NCBI GenBank assembly: GCA_964533215.1
Contig: CAZHLJ010000005.1
Span: 62,001 to 126,000, forward strand
Source: Bact-08 sp964533215
GTDB taxonomy: Bacteria; Bacteroidota; Bacteroidia; Bacteroidales; UBA932
Length of the DNA stretch: 64,000 bases
Direction of reading: 5' to 3'
The notes beneath the pieces were generated by a model, which was given only the letters and a program-made list of their open reading frames with translations, did not search any database and had not been told where the DNA came from. Numbering within the stretch: position 1 is the stretch's first letter; every line of letters starts with the position of its first letter. Positions 42,548-51,605 of this stretch are shown here, one piece after another. The translations under genes and the position numbers were made by a program.

Positions 42548-43175
42548 CAGCCTTTGTTGGATCTTTAGCTCCGAAAACAGAGCTTCCTGCAACCAGTATA
42601 TCTGCGCCGGCCTCAATAAGCATTGGTGCGTTTGATGAGTTCACTCCTCCATCAATTTCAATAAGGCAGTCAGATGAACACTCCTTTATGATCTCTTTGG
42701 TTCTCCTTAGTTTGCGATAGGTGTTTTCTATAAAACCTTGACCACCGAATCCGGGATTGACAGACATCAGTAGTACGAAATCTGCCTCTGTAATAATCTC
42801 GTAAAGCATGTGAGCGGGAGTATGCGGATTGAGTGCCACACCGGCTTTCATGCCCAAAGACTTTATTCTCTGAAGGGACCTGTGAAGGTGAGTGCAAGCT
42901 TCATAGTGTACACTCAGGTATTCAACGCCAAGTTCCTTGAAATTGTCAAAATATCTGTCAGGATCAACAATCATCAGATGTGCATCCAACGGCTTTTTTG
43001 CCTTTTTTGCAATTGCCTTTACCACCGGAAATCCATAAGATATGTTTGGAACAAAAACCCCATCCATTATATCCAGATGAAACCAGTCTGCGCTGCTTTT
43101 GTTTATAAGTTCAACCTGCTCGTCAAGCCTGCCGAAATCGGAGGCTAGCATGGAAGGAGCAATAATTACACCCAT
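42525..43175 (-). CDS. rpe: Ribulose-phosphate 3-epimerase
   Basis: A 216-residue TIM-barrel epimerase. Signature HLDIMDGVFVPN is at 33-44 and SVNPGFGGQGF at about 138-148; IDGGVNSSNAP carries the second catalytic Asp. It interconverts ribulose 5-phosphate and xylulose 5-phosphate in the pentose phosphate pathway. It starts 7 bp after the pepD stop, so it is probably the last gene of dnaA-pepD-rpe. It overlaps the end of birA by 23 bp on the opposite strand. Confidence 0.95.
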   Translation of the reverse strand: MGVIIAPSMLASDFGRLDEQVELINKSSADWFHLDIMDGVFVPNISYGFPVVKAIAKKAKKPLDAHLMIVDPDRYFDNFKELGVEYLSVHYEACTHLHRSLQRIKSLGMKAGVALNPHTPAHMLYEIITEADFVLLMSVNPGFGGQGFIENTYRKLRRTKEIIKECSSDCLIEIDGGVNSSNAPMLIEAGADILVAGSSVFGAKDPTKAVNDLKGI

Positions 43176-43182
43176 TTCAGTA

Positions 43183-44619
43183 CTATTTAATTTTTTTCAG
43201 AACGTCTGTCAAGAGTATCCAGAACTTCTCTACAGAAGCTATTTCTATCTTTTCACCGGGAGCGTGTGCACCTTTGACTGTAGGTCCAAATGATATCATA
43301 TCCAGATTTGGATACTTTTCAAGGAACAGACCGCACTCAAGACCTGCATGTATTGCTCTTACAACAGGATCATTTCCGAACATTGATTTGTAGGAACTTC
43401 TGCATATATCCAGCAGCCTGGAATCCATCTTTGGCTTCCATCCAGGATATTCGCTTTCGTGATTGACAGTAGCTCCGGCTAATCTGAATACAGATTCAAT
43501 CCTTTTGGCAGCATTGTAGCGGGCACTGTTTATAGAGCTTCTCTGGCTGGTTGTTACTGTGATAGTATTGTCATCAGACATTTTCACTGATGCAAGGTTT
43601 GTAGATGTCTCTACGAATCCGGGTATATCCTGACTCATAGCCAGAACACCGTGAGGGCAACCATTCAGTGCATAAATCAATCTTCTAGAGGTGTCACTGT
43701 CAATGCATCTGTCAGTAGGTTCTGCAGGTTCTATCTTGCTATAAAGTTCCGGATCGGATTTGGAATATTCTACTTTTATATCAGCCGTCAGTTGATTGAA
43801 TATTTGGGAAATATTGTTAATCTCTTCCTTTTCAATTGACAGAACAGCAAAAGCTTCACGGGAAATGGCATTCCTCTTGTTTCCTCCGTCAATTTTTCTC
43901 AATGAAACGTTATTGTTGTCAATTACCATATATAAAAACCTTGCCAGCAATTGTGTGGCATTTGCCCTGTTTTTTTCAATATCATCTCCACTATGGCCTC
44001 CGGTTGCACCGTAAAAGCCAAATTTCAAGCACTCCCTTTCATGCGGAGTCCTCTCTTTTGTGAAATTGAATTTTGCTGTGGTGTCAATTCCCCCGGCGCA
44101 TCCTATAAACAGTTCACCCTCGTCTTCAGAGTCGAGATTTATAAGGATATCTCCTGAAATGAAACCCGGTTGAATAGAATTGGCTCCTGTAAGTCCGGTC
44201 TCCTCGTCTACAGTAAAAAGAGCCTCTATAGGTCCATGAACTATTTTATCGCTGTCCAGTATTGCAAGTTGAGCTGCCATTCCTATTCCGCAGTCTGCTC
44301 CAAGGGTTGTCTCTTTAGCTATCAGCCAGCCGTTTTCCTCGGTCACTTTTATCGGGTCTTTCTCAAAATCGTGGGTGCTGTCGCTGTTCTTCTCGCAAAC
44401 CATATCTGAATGGCTTTGAAGTACTACGGTAGGAGCACTCTCCATTCCTGCTGAGGATGGTTTGCATATAACTACGTTACCTGCCTCGTCTGTTTTACAA
44501 AGCAACGAACGTTCTTTTGCAAATTGCTGCAAATAGGCAATTATTTTTTCCTCATGACCTGATTCTCTTGGGATTTTGGTTATTTCGGAAAAAATGGAAA
44601 AAACTTTGCTGGATTCCAT
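43183..44619 (-). CDS. pepD: Aminoacyl-histidine dipeptidase PepD
   Basis: A 478-residue M20C-family metallopeptidase. Zinc ligands fall in LQSHSDMVCEK (His70, Asp72) and the Asp in TLGADCGIGMA (about 114-124); the catalytic Glu pair is in DEETGLTGA. A dimerisation-lid domain fills the middle. It hydrolyses Xaa-His and other dipeptides in the cytoplasm, useful for a peptide-fermenting anaerobe. It is 2 bp downstream of dnaA and 7 bp upstream of rpe. Confidence 0.95.
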   Translation of the reverse strand: MESSKVFSIFSEITKIPRESGHEEKIIAYLQQFAKERSLLCKTDEAGNVVICKPSSAGMESAPTVVLQSHSDMVCEKNSDSTHDFEKDPIKVTEENGWLIAKETTLGADCGIGMAAQLAILDSDKIVHGPIEALFTVDEETGLTGANSIQPGFISGDILINLDSEDEGELFIGCAGGIDTTAKFNFTKERTPHERECLKFGFYGATGGHSGDDIEKNRANATQLLARFLYMVIDNNNVSLRKIDGGNKRNAISREAFAVLSIEKEEINNISQIFNQLTADIKVEYSKSDPELYSKIEPAEPTDRCIDSDTSRRLIYALNGCPHGVLAMSQDIPGFVETSTNLASVKMSDDNTITVTTSQRSSINSARYNAAKRIESVFRLAGATVNHESEYPGWKPKMDSRLLDICRSSYKSMFGNDPVVRAIHAGLECGLFLEKYPNLDMISFGPTVKGAHAPGEKIEIASVEKFWILLTDVLKKIK

Positions 44620-44621
44620 GG

Positions 44622-46037
44622 TTAATTTGACTTTAATTGTTTTTCTATGTCTACGACAAATTTACGGAAAGATCGGTCGGTGTCGATAAGATCACAAACT
44701 GTATTGTATGCGTGAAGTACAGTTGCATGGTCCCTGCCTCCTGTCTGGGATCCAATTGAAGCCAGAGAGTTATTGGTGAGGTTTCTGCTTAGGAACATGG
44801 CAATCTGTCTTGCCTGAACCAATTCTCTTTTACGGGAACTTGAAAGGAACTGTTCCGGGTTTATTTTAAAATATTCGCAAACGGTTTTTTGAATTTTGCT
44901 TACCGATATTTCATTCCTGCTTTTGCTTACAAGTTTTTCGGTAAGATTTTCTGCAAGTTCAAGAGTGATTTTCTTATTGTTCAGAGTCGCCTGAGCCAGC
45001 AGGGAAATGAGGGTTCCCTCAATTTCGCGGATGTTTGTGTTAACCCTGGATGCAATATAAGAGACAACTTCGTCTGGCAGTGATATACCGTCATTGTAGC
45101 TTTTTGCTTTTAAAATTGCAACTCTGGTCTGGTAATCAGGAGGAAGCAATTCGGCAGAGAGACCCCATTTGAATCTCGAAAGCAGCCTTTGCTCCAGATC
45201 CATCAAGTCTACCGGAGCCTTGTCGGAGGTCAGTATCAATTGTTTGCCGAGATTGTGCAGATGGCTGAATATGTGGAAAAAAGCATTCTGCGTACCTGTC
45301 TTGCCTGCGAACTCGTGTACATCGTCTATTATCAAAACATCTATCATCTGATAGAAGTGAAGGAAGTCAGTAAGTTTGTTTTTGACGTTCACAGCATCCA
45401 TATACTGAGTCTGGAAGCGGTTAGCACTTACATAAAGTACTATCTTGTCAGGAAACTGCTGTTTTATTGAGATTCCAATAGCCTGAGCAAGATGGGTCTT
45501 GCCTAAACCTGAACCTCCATACAGGAAAAGAGGGTTAAAAGCACTCTTGCCTGGATTTGACGAGATTGTCAGCCCTGCGGAACGGGCAAGTCTGTTGCAC
45601 TCTCCTTCTATGAAATTATCGAAACTGTAGTTTGGGTTTAACTGTGGGTCTATATGCAGTTGCTGCAGACCGGGAATCACGAATGGGTTTGCAATATGAC
45701 CAGCCTGGTTTGGAAATGGTACCGATTTGTTTTTGATCTCCACGGAAGGTTGCTGTGGAATAGGAACTGCCGCTTCATTCGAAACCACCTTTACATTGTA
45801 TTCCAGCTTTGCATCTTTGCCAAGTTCGCGTTTAAGTGCCTTGCTTATAAGGTCTATATAGTGCTCTTCAAGAAATTCTCTGAAAAAATGTGAGGGAACT
45901 GCAATGGTCAAAACATTTCCGAGAAGCTTAACCGCTTTTATCGGTTCAAACCACGTCCTGAAACTCTGAGGGTGGATATTGTCACGAACTATTTGGAGAC
46001 AATTATTCCACACAAGTGTATGTTGCGTTTCGGCCAT
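44622..46037 (-). CDS. dnaA: Chromosomal replication initiator protein DnaA
   Basis: A 471-residue DnaA. Domain I is at about 1-85, a short linker (about 85-135) is followed by the AAA+ domain with Walker A GGSGLGKT at 174-181 and Walker B IIDDVHEF, and the C-terminal DNA-binding domain carries the signature GGRDHATVLHA (about 436-446). It opens oriC. No dnaN or gyrB is adjacent; instead pepD and rpe follow within 2 and 7 bp, so this is not the classic dnaA-dnaN locus. I see no cluster of TTATNCACA boxes around it. Confidence 0.97.
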   Translation of the reverse strand: MAETQHTLVWNNCLQIVRDNIHPQSFRTWFEPIKAVKLLGNVLTIAVPSHFFREFLEEHYIDLISKALKRELGKDAKLEYNVKVVSNEAAVPIPQQPSVEIKNKSVPFPNQAGHIANPFVIPGLQQLHIDPQLNPNYSFDNFIEGECNRLARSAGLTISSNPGKSAFNPLFLYGGSGLGKTHLAQAIGISIKQQFPDKIVLYVSANRFQTQYMDAVNVKNKLTDFLHFYQMIDVLIIDDVHEFAGKTGTQNAFFHIFSHLHNLGKQLILTSDKAPVDLMDLEQRLLSRFKWGLSAELLPPDYQTRVAILKAKSYNDGISLPDEVVSYIASRVNTNIREIEGTLISLLAQATLNNKKITLELAENLTEKLVSKSRNEISVSKIQKTVCEYFKINPEQFLSSSRKRELVQARQIAMFLSRNLTNNSLASIGSQTGGRDHATVLHAYNTVCDLIDTDRSFRKFVVDIEKQLKSN

Positions 46038-46207
46038 GTTTAGGATTTAAGTTTTAGATTGCTCAACAAAATTGGGGATAAATTCTTTAAAAAAAAACAA
46101 ATTTTCACTTGGAAAATTCAATATTTTTTCAAATGACTGGAATTCAACACAAAAATTTTTAAAGAAAAAAATATATTCAAAATCAGACAAATAAAGAACA
46201 TTTTTTT
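46038..46207. other. AT-rich spacer upstream of dnaA
   Basis: 170 bp with long A and T runs between the dnaA start and the MlaD-like gene end. It must hold the dnaA promoter. No DnaA-box cluster, hairpin with U-tract, or ORF is evident, so an oriC assignment is not supported. Confidence 0.4.
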
Positions 46208-47122
46208 TTAAAATACGGAAATTTTTATGTACTTTTTGGGGTCACGGTTGATGTTGTTTACCAAAACTTCCAAATCCCTGACCAGACTGTTGACTGATGT
46301 GTGTAATGAGTCTGTCTGTATCAGTTTTCCGATTGATCCTTTTGGGTTATTCAGGTCTGAAATAAGTCTTTTAAGAGATTCAACTGTCCCTGCCAGGTCT
46401 GCCTGTTTTAAAGAGTCGGTTATAACAGAAAAATTGTTAAGTCCATTGTCTAGGTGGGCCATGCTGCCGTTCAATGAAATGGATATTTTGTTCAGGTTGT
46501 CCAGAATAGAGGAAATTTCAGGACTATTGCTGTCAAGATTTTGTGCTATTGACCGAACGCTTTTTAGTGCCTTATTCAGATTGTCGAGTGATTGGGCGAG
46601 ATTGTCCTTGTTTTTGCCATCCAAAACATCATTCACGTTCTGGAAAGTCTTGTTCATATTCCCGATAAGAGTCGTCGCAGAGTCCTTCAATGGAATAAGC
46701 TCCTTTGAAAACATGTCCAGCAGAGCTGGTTCTATCGATGAAGAAAGTGTATCGCCCTCCTTGAGGTATCTGGTCCCTTTGAGCATATTTATTCTTAAGG
46801 CTTTACCGCCAAGAAGGTCTGAACTGTATATCTGAGCTACGCAACTGTCTGAGATTTTATATTTTGAGTCGATCTTAAAGGAGACTATAAAATTGTCTTT
46901 CTCTTCTATGTAATCGATAGATTCAACAGTCCCGACCTTCAAGCCTTTGATATATACAGGCCCTGTTGTGGCAAGACCTTCGACACTTTCGTATACTGCA
47001 CAGTAATTCTTGCTTTTTCCAAATAAATCCTCTCCTCTTAAATAATTAATAACCATATATATCAAGGCCAATGTAACTATTGAGAAAAGTCCTATCTTCT
47101 GTTCGCGTGTAAGTTTTATCAT
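46208..47122 (-). CDS. MlaD/MCE-family lipid transport protein
   Basis: A 304-residue protein with an N-terminal signal anchor (about 10-27) and one MCE/MlaD domain (about 38-115, with GLATTGPVYIKGLKVGTVESI). The rest is a long helical, coiled-coil-rich region (about 150-280, repeated LDNLNKAL-like heptads) that could form a needle or barrel across the periplasm. MCE proteins bind the phospholipid path between inner and outer membranes. The ATPase and permease (MlaF, MlaE) are not here. It is 15 bp downstream of the amidase gene. Confidence 0.88.
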   Translation of the reverse strand: MIKLTREQKIGLFSIVTLALIYMVINYLRGEDLFGKSKNYCAVYESVEGLATTGPVYIKGLKVGTVESIDYIEEKDNFIVSFKIDSKYKISDSCVAQIYSSDLLGGKALRINMLKGTRYLKEGDTLSSSIEPALLDMFSKELIPLKDSATTLIGNMNKTFQNVNDVLDGKNKDNLAQSLDNLNKALKSVRSIAQNLDSNSPEISSILDNLNKISISLNGSMAHLDNGLNNFSVITDSLKQADLAGTVESLKRLISDLNNPKGSIGKLIQTDSLHTSVNSLVRDLEVLVNNINRDPKKYIKISVF

Positions 47123-47137
47123 AAAAATTATTGTTAT

Positions 47138-48298
47138 TTAAAATGGGACTATATTCCCTTTGTCTACCTTTATTATAAATGCTCCCGGAAACTGGCGCCT
47201 GATCTTTCCTAGCTCGCCGGAAGCTGTGCCAAGACTGTCATATTTCCCGACACTGTATTTGTAAAATTTTCCCACCTTAATATATTGGGCATCCTTAATC
47301 CCTTTAAAGTCCGGTGCATTTTTTTGCAGAGGTTTGTTGACAGCCAGGATCTGAATGGAAAAGAATGAATTAGAAGTACTATTATCCTCTTCTGTAACAT
47401 TCTGTTCTTTAGCGGCCGGGGCAGGATCGGCAATTGATTTTGAAATTGTATCGGCAATTGTCTCTTTTTTGGTCTCACTAATGTCTGTACCATATTCCGG
47501 AGCCTCAATCTTGCTGCCTTCTTCATATTGTTTCTTGAAAGCATCGAAAGCTTTAAGAATATTTCCGGCAAAAAGCATCTGGTTATCACTAGACTCAAGT
47601 ATCGGGAGGTCAGTTGAATTTGAAATAAACCCCAATTCAACAAGGACTGCCGGCATGGTGGTTTTCCATAATACGAGCAAACCTCCTTGTTTAATTCCCC
47701 TGTTGACTCTTATAGGACCTTTGGTGAACTGGTCCTGGATGAGAGATGCCATTATCAGGCTCTGTTCCAGATGGGCGTTCTGTAACAGACTGAATATTAT
47801 ATATGATTCAGGATTTTTTGGGTCGAAACCGTCATATTTTGATTCCACATCCCCCTCGAGCGCGATAACACTGTTTTCAAGCATTGTAACCTCAAGGTTG
47901 GAACTACTTTTGTCCATACCCATTACGAATGTTTCTGATCCGGACGCTGCTCTTGCTTTTGCGGAGTTTACATGGATGGAGATGAAAAGGTTCGCCTGGT
48001 TTTTGTTTGCTATTTCTGTCCTTTGATTTAGAGGAATGAAGACATCTGTGCTCCGGGTATATATAATTTTTATGTCCGGATATTTTTCCTTTATCATTGA
48101 GCCAAGCTTGAGAGCGACAGAGAGAGTGATATCTTTTTCATGTACTCTTCCATTGATACTTACTGCCCCTGGATCATGACCTCCATGGCCGGCATCAATC
48201 ACTACCTTCTTTATCTTGACGGGAGAAACCTCCTGAGCAGGAATATGGTTGGAGATGAATAAAAGAGAAAATATTGTTAAAAGTAGTCTATATGGCAT
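47138..48298 (-). CDS. N-acetylmuramoyl-L-alanine amidase (Amidase_3) with SPOR-like C-terminus
   Basis: A 386-residue exported enzyme. The signal peptide ends near residue 21. The zinc amidase domain (about 30-255) has VIDAGHGGHDPGA (His38), Glu54, ISIHVNSA and the terminal LVELGFISN catalytic Glu. An acidic linker follows, then a C-terminal domain (about 310-386) resembling SPOR, which binds denuded glycan strands at the septum. It cleaves the MurNAc-L-Ala bond during cell separation. It is the first gene of an operon with the MlaD-like gene and is divergent from lptD. Confidence 0.9.
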   Translation of the reverse strand: MPYRLLLTIFSLLFISNHIPAQEVSPVKIKKVVIDAGHGGHDPGAVSINGRVHEKDITLSVALKLGSMIKEKYPDIKIIYTRSTDVFIPLNQRTEIANKNQANLFISIHVNSAKARAASGSETFVMGMDKSSSNLEVTMLENSVIALEGDVESKYDGFDPKNPESYIIFSLLQNAHLEQSLIMASLIQDQFTKGPIRVNRGIKQGGLLVLWKTTMPAVLVELGFISNSTDLPILESSDNQMLFAGNILKAFDAFKKQYEEGSKIEAPEYGTDISETKKETIADTISKSIADPAPAAKEQNVTEEDNSTSNSFFSIQILAVNKPLQKNAPDFKGIKDAQYIKVGKFYKYSVGKYDSLGTASGELGKIRRQFPGAFIIKVDKGNIVPF

Positions 48299-48317
48299 TT
48301 TTGTTGCTAAATATATT

Positions 48318-48325
48318 TAACTTTG
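48318..48325 (+). promoter_or_regulatory. Probable -7 promoter element of lptD
   Basis: TAACTTTG matches TAnnTTTG, 43 bp before the TTG start at 48369. A divergent minus-strand TACTTTTG (48333-48340) may serve the amidase gene. Confidence 0.45.
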
Positions 48326-48368
48326 TAGGCTACAAAAGTAGTAATAATTTATTTAAACTTTCTCCATT

Positions 48369-51089
48369 TTGGTTTCTCATAGGAACATCTTTAAGCTATT
48401 CTGCATTGCCGTTATATCTGTTTCCATGGGACAGGTTTATTCGAGGCCATCATTCCAGGATCTGAAGAGAGGAAACACTTTATCAAAACTGGAGAATGAT
48501 ACTATGAAGAGGGATTCTTTAAGGAGAGATACTACCTCTGTTAAAAAGGATACTCTTGCCCCGAAGGGTTCTATCACCTCTCCAGCCTTTACAGGTGCAA
48601 AGGATTCAATCATTGAGGATTTCTCAAATGGGAAAAAGATAATATACTATTATGGTGATGTGACTGTCAGGTATGGCAACATGGAGCTGAAAGCTGCTTA
48701 TATGGAGTATAACCTTGATACAAAAACGGTTTATGCAGCAGGTGTTAAGGATACCTCAGGCGTACTGCAGGGAATGCCTGTTATGAAGGAAGGAGCAGCT
48801 GAATACAAGATGGAGACTGTATACTATAATTTTGAGAGCAAAAAGGCCAAGATTACAGAGATGATTACGCAGGAGGCTGAGGGCTTCCTTCATGGTACAG
48901 TACTTAAAAAGATGCCGGATAATTCAATAAATATATCTAAAGGCAAGTACACAACCTGTGATCTCAAGCATCCCCATTTTTATCTACAGCTTACTAATGC
49001 CAAGGTGGTTAACCAACCAAACAAGGTTACTGTATTCGGTCCTGCGTATCTGGTAGTTGAGGACGTCCCTACGCCTTTTGCACTGCCTTTCGGCTTTGTT
49101 CCAAATCAAGTAAAGAAAACAAGCGGAATTCTCATTCCTACATTTACTGAAGAGAATGCCAGAGGTTTCGGACTACAGGGATTGGGGTATTATTTAGTTC
49201 TGGGAGACCATTTCGATGCCTCAGTCACGGCAGATATTTATTCAATGGGTTCTTGGAACATGGTGGCTGAGTCCAGATATAAAAAAAGATACAAGTACGA
49301 TGGTAGTTTTGGCTTCAACTATTCAAAAAACCAGACCGGGGAAAAGGGTGGTGCTGATTTCTACAGCTCAAAGGACTTTTCAGTAAGGTGGACTCATTCT
49401 CAGGATTCCAAAGCAAGGCCTGGAACATCTTTCAGGGCATCGGTAAATTTTGCAACACCTTTGAACAATAGGTTCAATTCCTATGAGATACAGCAGAGCC
49501 TGCAAAATCAGATTTCTTCATCTATTTCATATTCAAAGATTTTTACAGGATCTCCCTTCACACTATCGGCAAACATACTCCATAGTCAGAACTCTCTTGA
49601 CAGTTCATACGCATTTACTCTTCCGAACTTGACCCTGACTATGAACAAGATATTCCCGTTCAAAAGGAAAAATGCTGCCGGTAAAGAGAAATTTTACGAG
49701 CAGTTCAACTTTTCATACAATACAACATTGGACAATAAGGTGAACTTTAAGTCCAAGGAGTTCGGAGGGCCGGATTTCATGTCCAAGTTCAAGAGTGGAA
49801 TGAAACATAGCTTCAGCATAGGATTACCTCAGTTCAGCCTTTTCAAGTACATTACAATTGCTCCGGGCGTGAATTATGGTATGAATTGGTATTTTCAGAC
49901 AAATGAAAAGATTTATAATGAGGATACTAAGGCTGTTGAAACAAAATCTTCTGACCTATTCAGTCATTTCGGCATAACACAGGACTTTGCAGCTTCTCTG
50001 TCAATGAATACCAGATTGTATGGTATATTTAATTTCGGCAAGGGAGGGCGTCTGCAAACCATAAGGCATATGGTATCTCCTTCCATAAGCTTCAATTACG
50101 TTCCGGAATTGGGTACTCCAGGGAATGGATACAGAACACTTTCATATGTAGATGCAAATGGCATTCAACATATACAGGAGTATAACCGCTATGAAGGTAT
50201 GATCTATGGCTACCCGGGCAGGGGAAAGACTGCCGGGATGGGTTTCTCTATCGGAAATAACTTTGAAGGAAAGATTAGAAGTGATAAGGATACTGCAAAC
50301 GGAGGCATAAAGAAGATAAAGCTCATCGATAACCTGGCAATAGGCGGTTCCTATAATTTTATGGCTGATTCAATGAGACTTTCTAACATATCTGTAAATA
50401 TGAGTACTACGGTTTTTGGGAAGCTTGGATTGAACGCCAATGCTAATCTGGACCCTTATGCAATTGACGGACAGGGTAGAAGAATCGCAGAATTCAATAT
50501 TGTGAGGGAGGGTGGATTTAATCTTGCCAGACTTACAAATGCCAGTGTTTCTCTATCTTATCAGTTCTCTGGGAAAGGAGAACGGAGAGGAGGGACCTCA
50601 GAGGCAAACAATAAAAAGAACGGACCGAAAGACAGTGAGGAGGAGGAGAGATCTGTTTACAACAGGGTTTATCAGAATCCTGTTACCGGAGAGTATATTC
50701 CCGGTGGTTGGGTTTACTATCTGGATCCAGCTTTGCCGTGGCAGGTTAATGTCAATTATAACTATTCTTACAGCAGATCATACCAGTACGCAAGCAATCA
50801 GCTTACTAAGTTGAATAATCATACTCAGACACTAGGGCTTTCTGCACAAGTGCGCTTAGGAAGGGATCTCAACGTCAATCTGAATTCCGGTGTTGATGTA
50901 ATGAAGTTGAAACTTACAACTACTCAATTCAGTGCTACATATGATCTTCACTGTTTTCAGATATCTGTCTCTTGGGTTCCGGGAGGTATGTGGCAGAGTT
51001 GGAGTTTCAGGATAAATGCAAAGGCATCTGCTCTGGCAGATTTGCTACAGTACAAGAAAAATGCAAGCTATTGGGACAGAAGTTATTAA
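48369..51089 (+). CDS. lptD: LPS-assembly protein LptD
   Basis: A 906-residue outer-membrane protein. The N-terminal OstA/LptA-like jellyroll (about 70-220, IIYYYGDVTVRYGNMELKAA) leads to a large beta-barrel with PTPFALPFGFVPNQVKKTSG and VNYNYSYSRSYQYASNQLT. It inserts LPS or lipooligosaccharide into the outer leaflet with LptE. The reading frame opens at TTG 48369, directly after several in-frame stops, and residues 1-25 form a plausible signal peptide, so TTG is the likely start. The RidA gene starts 24 bp after its stop. Confidence 0.9.
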   Translation: MVSHRNIFKLFCIAVISVSMGQVYSRPSFQDLKRGNTLSKLENDTMKRDSLRRDTTSVKKDTLAPKGSITSPAFTGAKDSIIEDFSNGKKIIYYYGDVTVRYGNMELKAAYMEYNLDTKTVYAAGVKDTSGVLQGMPVMKEGAAEYKMETVYYNFESKKAKITEMITQEAEGFLHGTVLKKMPDNSINISKGKYTTCDLKHPHFYLQLTNAKVVNQPNKVTVFGPAYLVVEDVPTPFALPFGFVPNQVKKTSGILIPTFTEENARGFGLQGLGYYLVLGDHFDASVTADIYSMGSWNMVAESRYKKRYKYDGSFGFNYSKNQTGEKGGADFYSSKDFSVRWTHSQDSKARPGTSFRASVNFATPLNNRFNSYEIQQSLQNQISSSISYSKIFTGSPFTLSANILHSQNSLDSSYAFTLPNLTLTMNKIFPFKRKNAAGKEKFYEQFNFSYNTTLDNKVNFKSKEFGGPDFMSKFKSGMKHSFSIGLPQFSLFKYITIAPGVNYGMNWYFQTNEKIYNEDTKAVETKSSDLFSHFGITQDFAASLSMNTRLYGIFNFGKGGRLQTIRHMVSPSISFNYVPELGTPGNGYRTLSYVDANGIQHIQEYNRYEGMIYGYPGRGKTAGMGFSIGNNFEGKIRSDKDTANGGIKKIKLIDNLAIGGSYNFMADSMRLSNISVNMSTTVFGKLGLNANANLDPYAIDGQGRRIAEFNIVREGGFNLARLTNASVSLSYQFSGKGERRGGTSEANNKKNGPKDSEEEERSVYNRVYQNPVTGEYIPGGWVYYLDPALPWQVNVNYNYSYSRSYQYASNQLTKLNNHTQTLGLSAQVRLGRDLNVNLNSGVDVMKLKLTTTQFSATYDLHCFQISVSWVPGGMWQSWSFRINAKASALADLLQYKKNASYWDRSY

Positions 51090-51112
51090 ATTTAATAGAT
51101 ATATTAGTGATT

Positions 51113-51493
51113 ATGAACAAAAAAATTATTTCGTCTTCAAAGGCTCCTAAAGCAGTTGGTCCTTATAGTCAGGCTGTAGAGTCAAATGGTCTTATATTTG
51201 TTTCCGGACAGCTCCCCGTAGATGTCAACACTGGTGAATTTGTCCCTGGTGGTGTAAAAGAACAGTGTGTTCAGGTTTTGAAAAACATCAGTTATATTCT
51301 TGAAGAGGCAGGCTGTGGATTTGAGAATATCGTTAAATCTACAGTATATCTGGCAGACATTAAAGATTTTGCAGCGATGAATGAGGTTTACTCAACTTTT
51401 TATAAAGAGCCTTTTCCTGCCCGAGTGGCATTCGCTACAGCGGGGCTTCCAAAAGGTGCGCTCGTAGAAATAGACGTTATCGCAACCAAATAA
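51113..51493 (+). CDS. ridA: RidA family enamine/imine deaminase
   Basis: A 126-residue RidA protein from the ATG at 51113; a longer frame from 50972 overlaps lptD and is not credible. Family motifs are KAPKAVGPYSQAV (about 10-22), SGQLPVDVNTGEF and the C-terminal PARVAFATAGLPKGALVEID with the substrate-binding Arg. It hydrolyses reactive enamines/imines from PLP enzymes, such as 2-aminoacrylate. It ends at a strong terminator. Confidence 0.94.
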   Translation: MNKKIISSSKAPKAVGPYSQAVESNGLIFVSGQLPVDVNTGEFVPGGVKEQCVQVLKNISYILEEAGCGFENIVKSTVYLADIKDFAAMNEVYSTFYKEPFPARVAFATAGLPKGALVEIDVIATK

Positions 51494-51495
51494 TG

Positions 51496-51524
51496 AAAAG
51501 TGGAGATTTCTCCACTTTTTTTTG
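51496..51524 (+). terminator. Strong intrinsic terminator after ridA
   Basis: AAAAGTGGAG (51496-51505) pairs perfectly with CTCCACTTTT (51510-51519) around ATTT and is followed by a T run. The T run also contains the TTTG (51521-51524) of the rho promoter. Confidence 0.9.
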
Positions 51525-51551
51525 TTTATGTTGAGAATATCTATAAATTTG
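51521..51551 (+). promoter_or_regulatory. Promoter of rho
   Basis: TTTG (51521-51524), 19 bp, then TAAATTTG (51544-51551) is a perfect Bacteroidota promoter, 54 bp before the ATG. Its upstream element lies in the terminator tail of ridA. Confidence 0.8.
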
Positions 51552-51605
51552 CGAACAGTTTACGATTTTCTTTTCAGATAAATCATTACCCCCCACAACT
51601 ATTAA

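Noticed and set aside
46038..46207. oriC next to dnaA
   Set aside because: AT-rich, but no cluster of TTATNCACA boxes and no dnaN or rpmH neighbours; A/T runs alone are not enough.
47355..48026. 223-codon open frame antisense to the amidase gene
   Set aside because: Entirely within the amidase gene, which has intact catalytic motifs; no start context or domain supports it.
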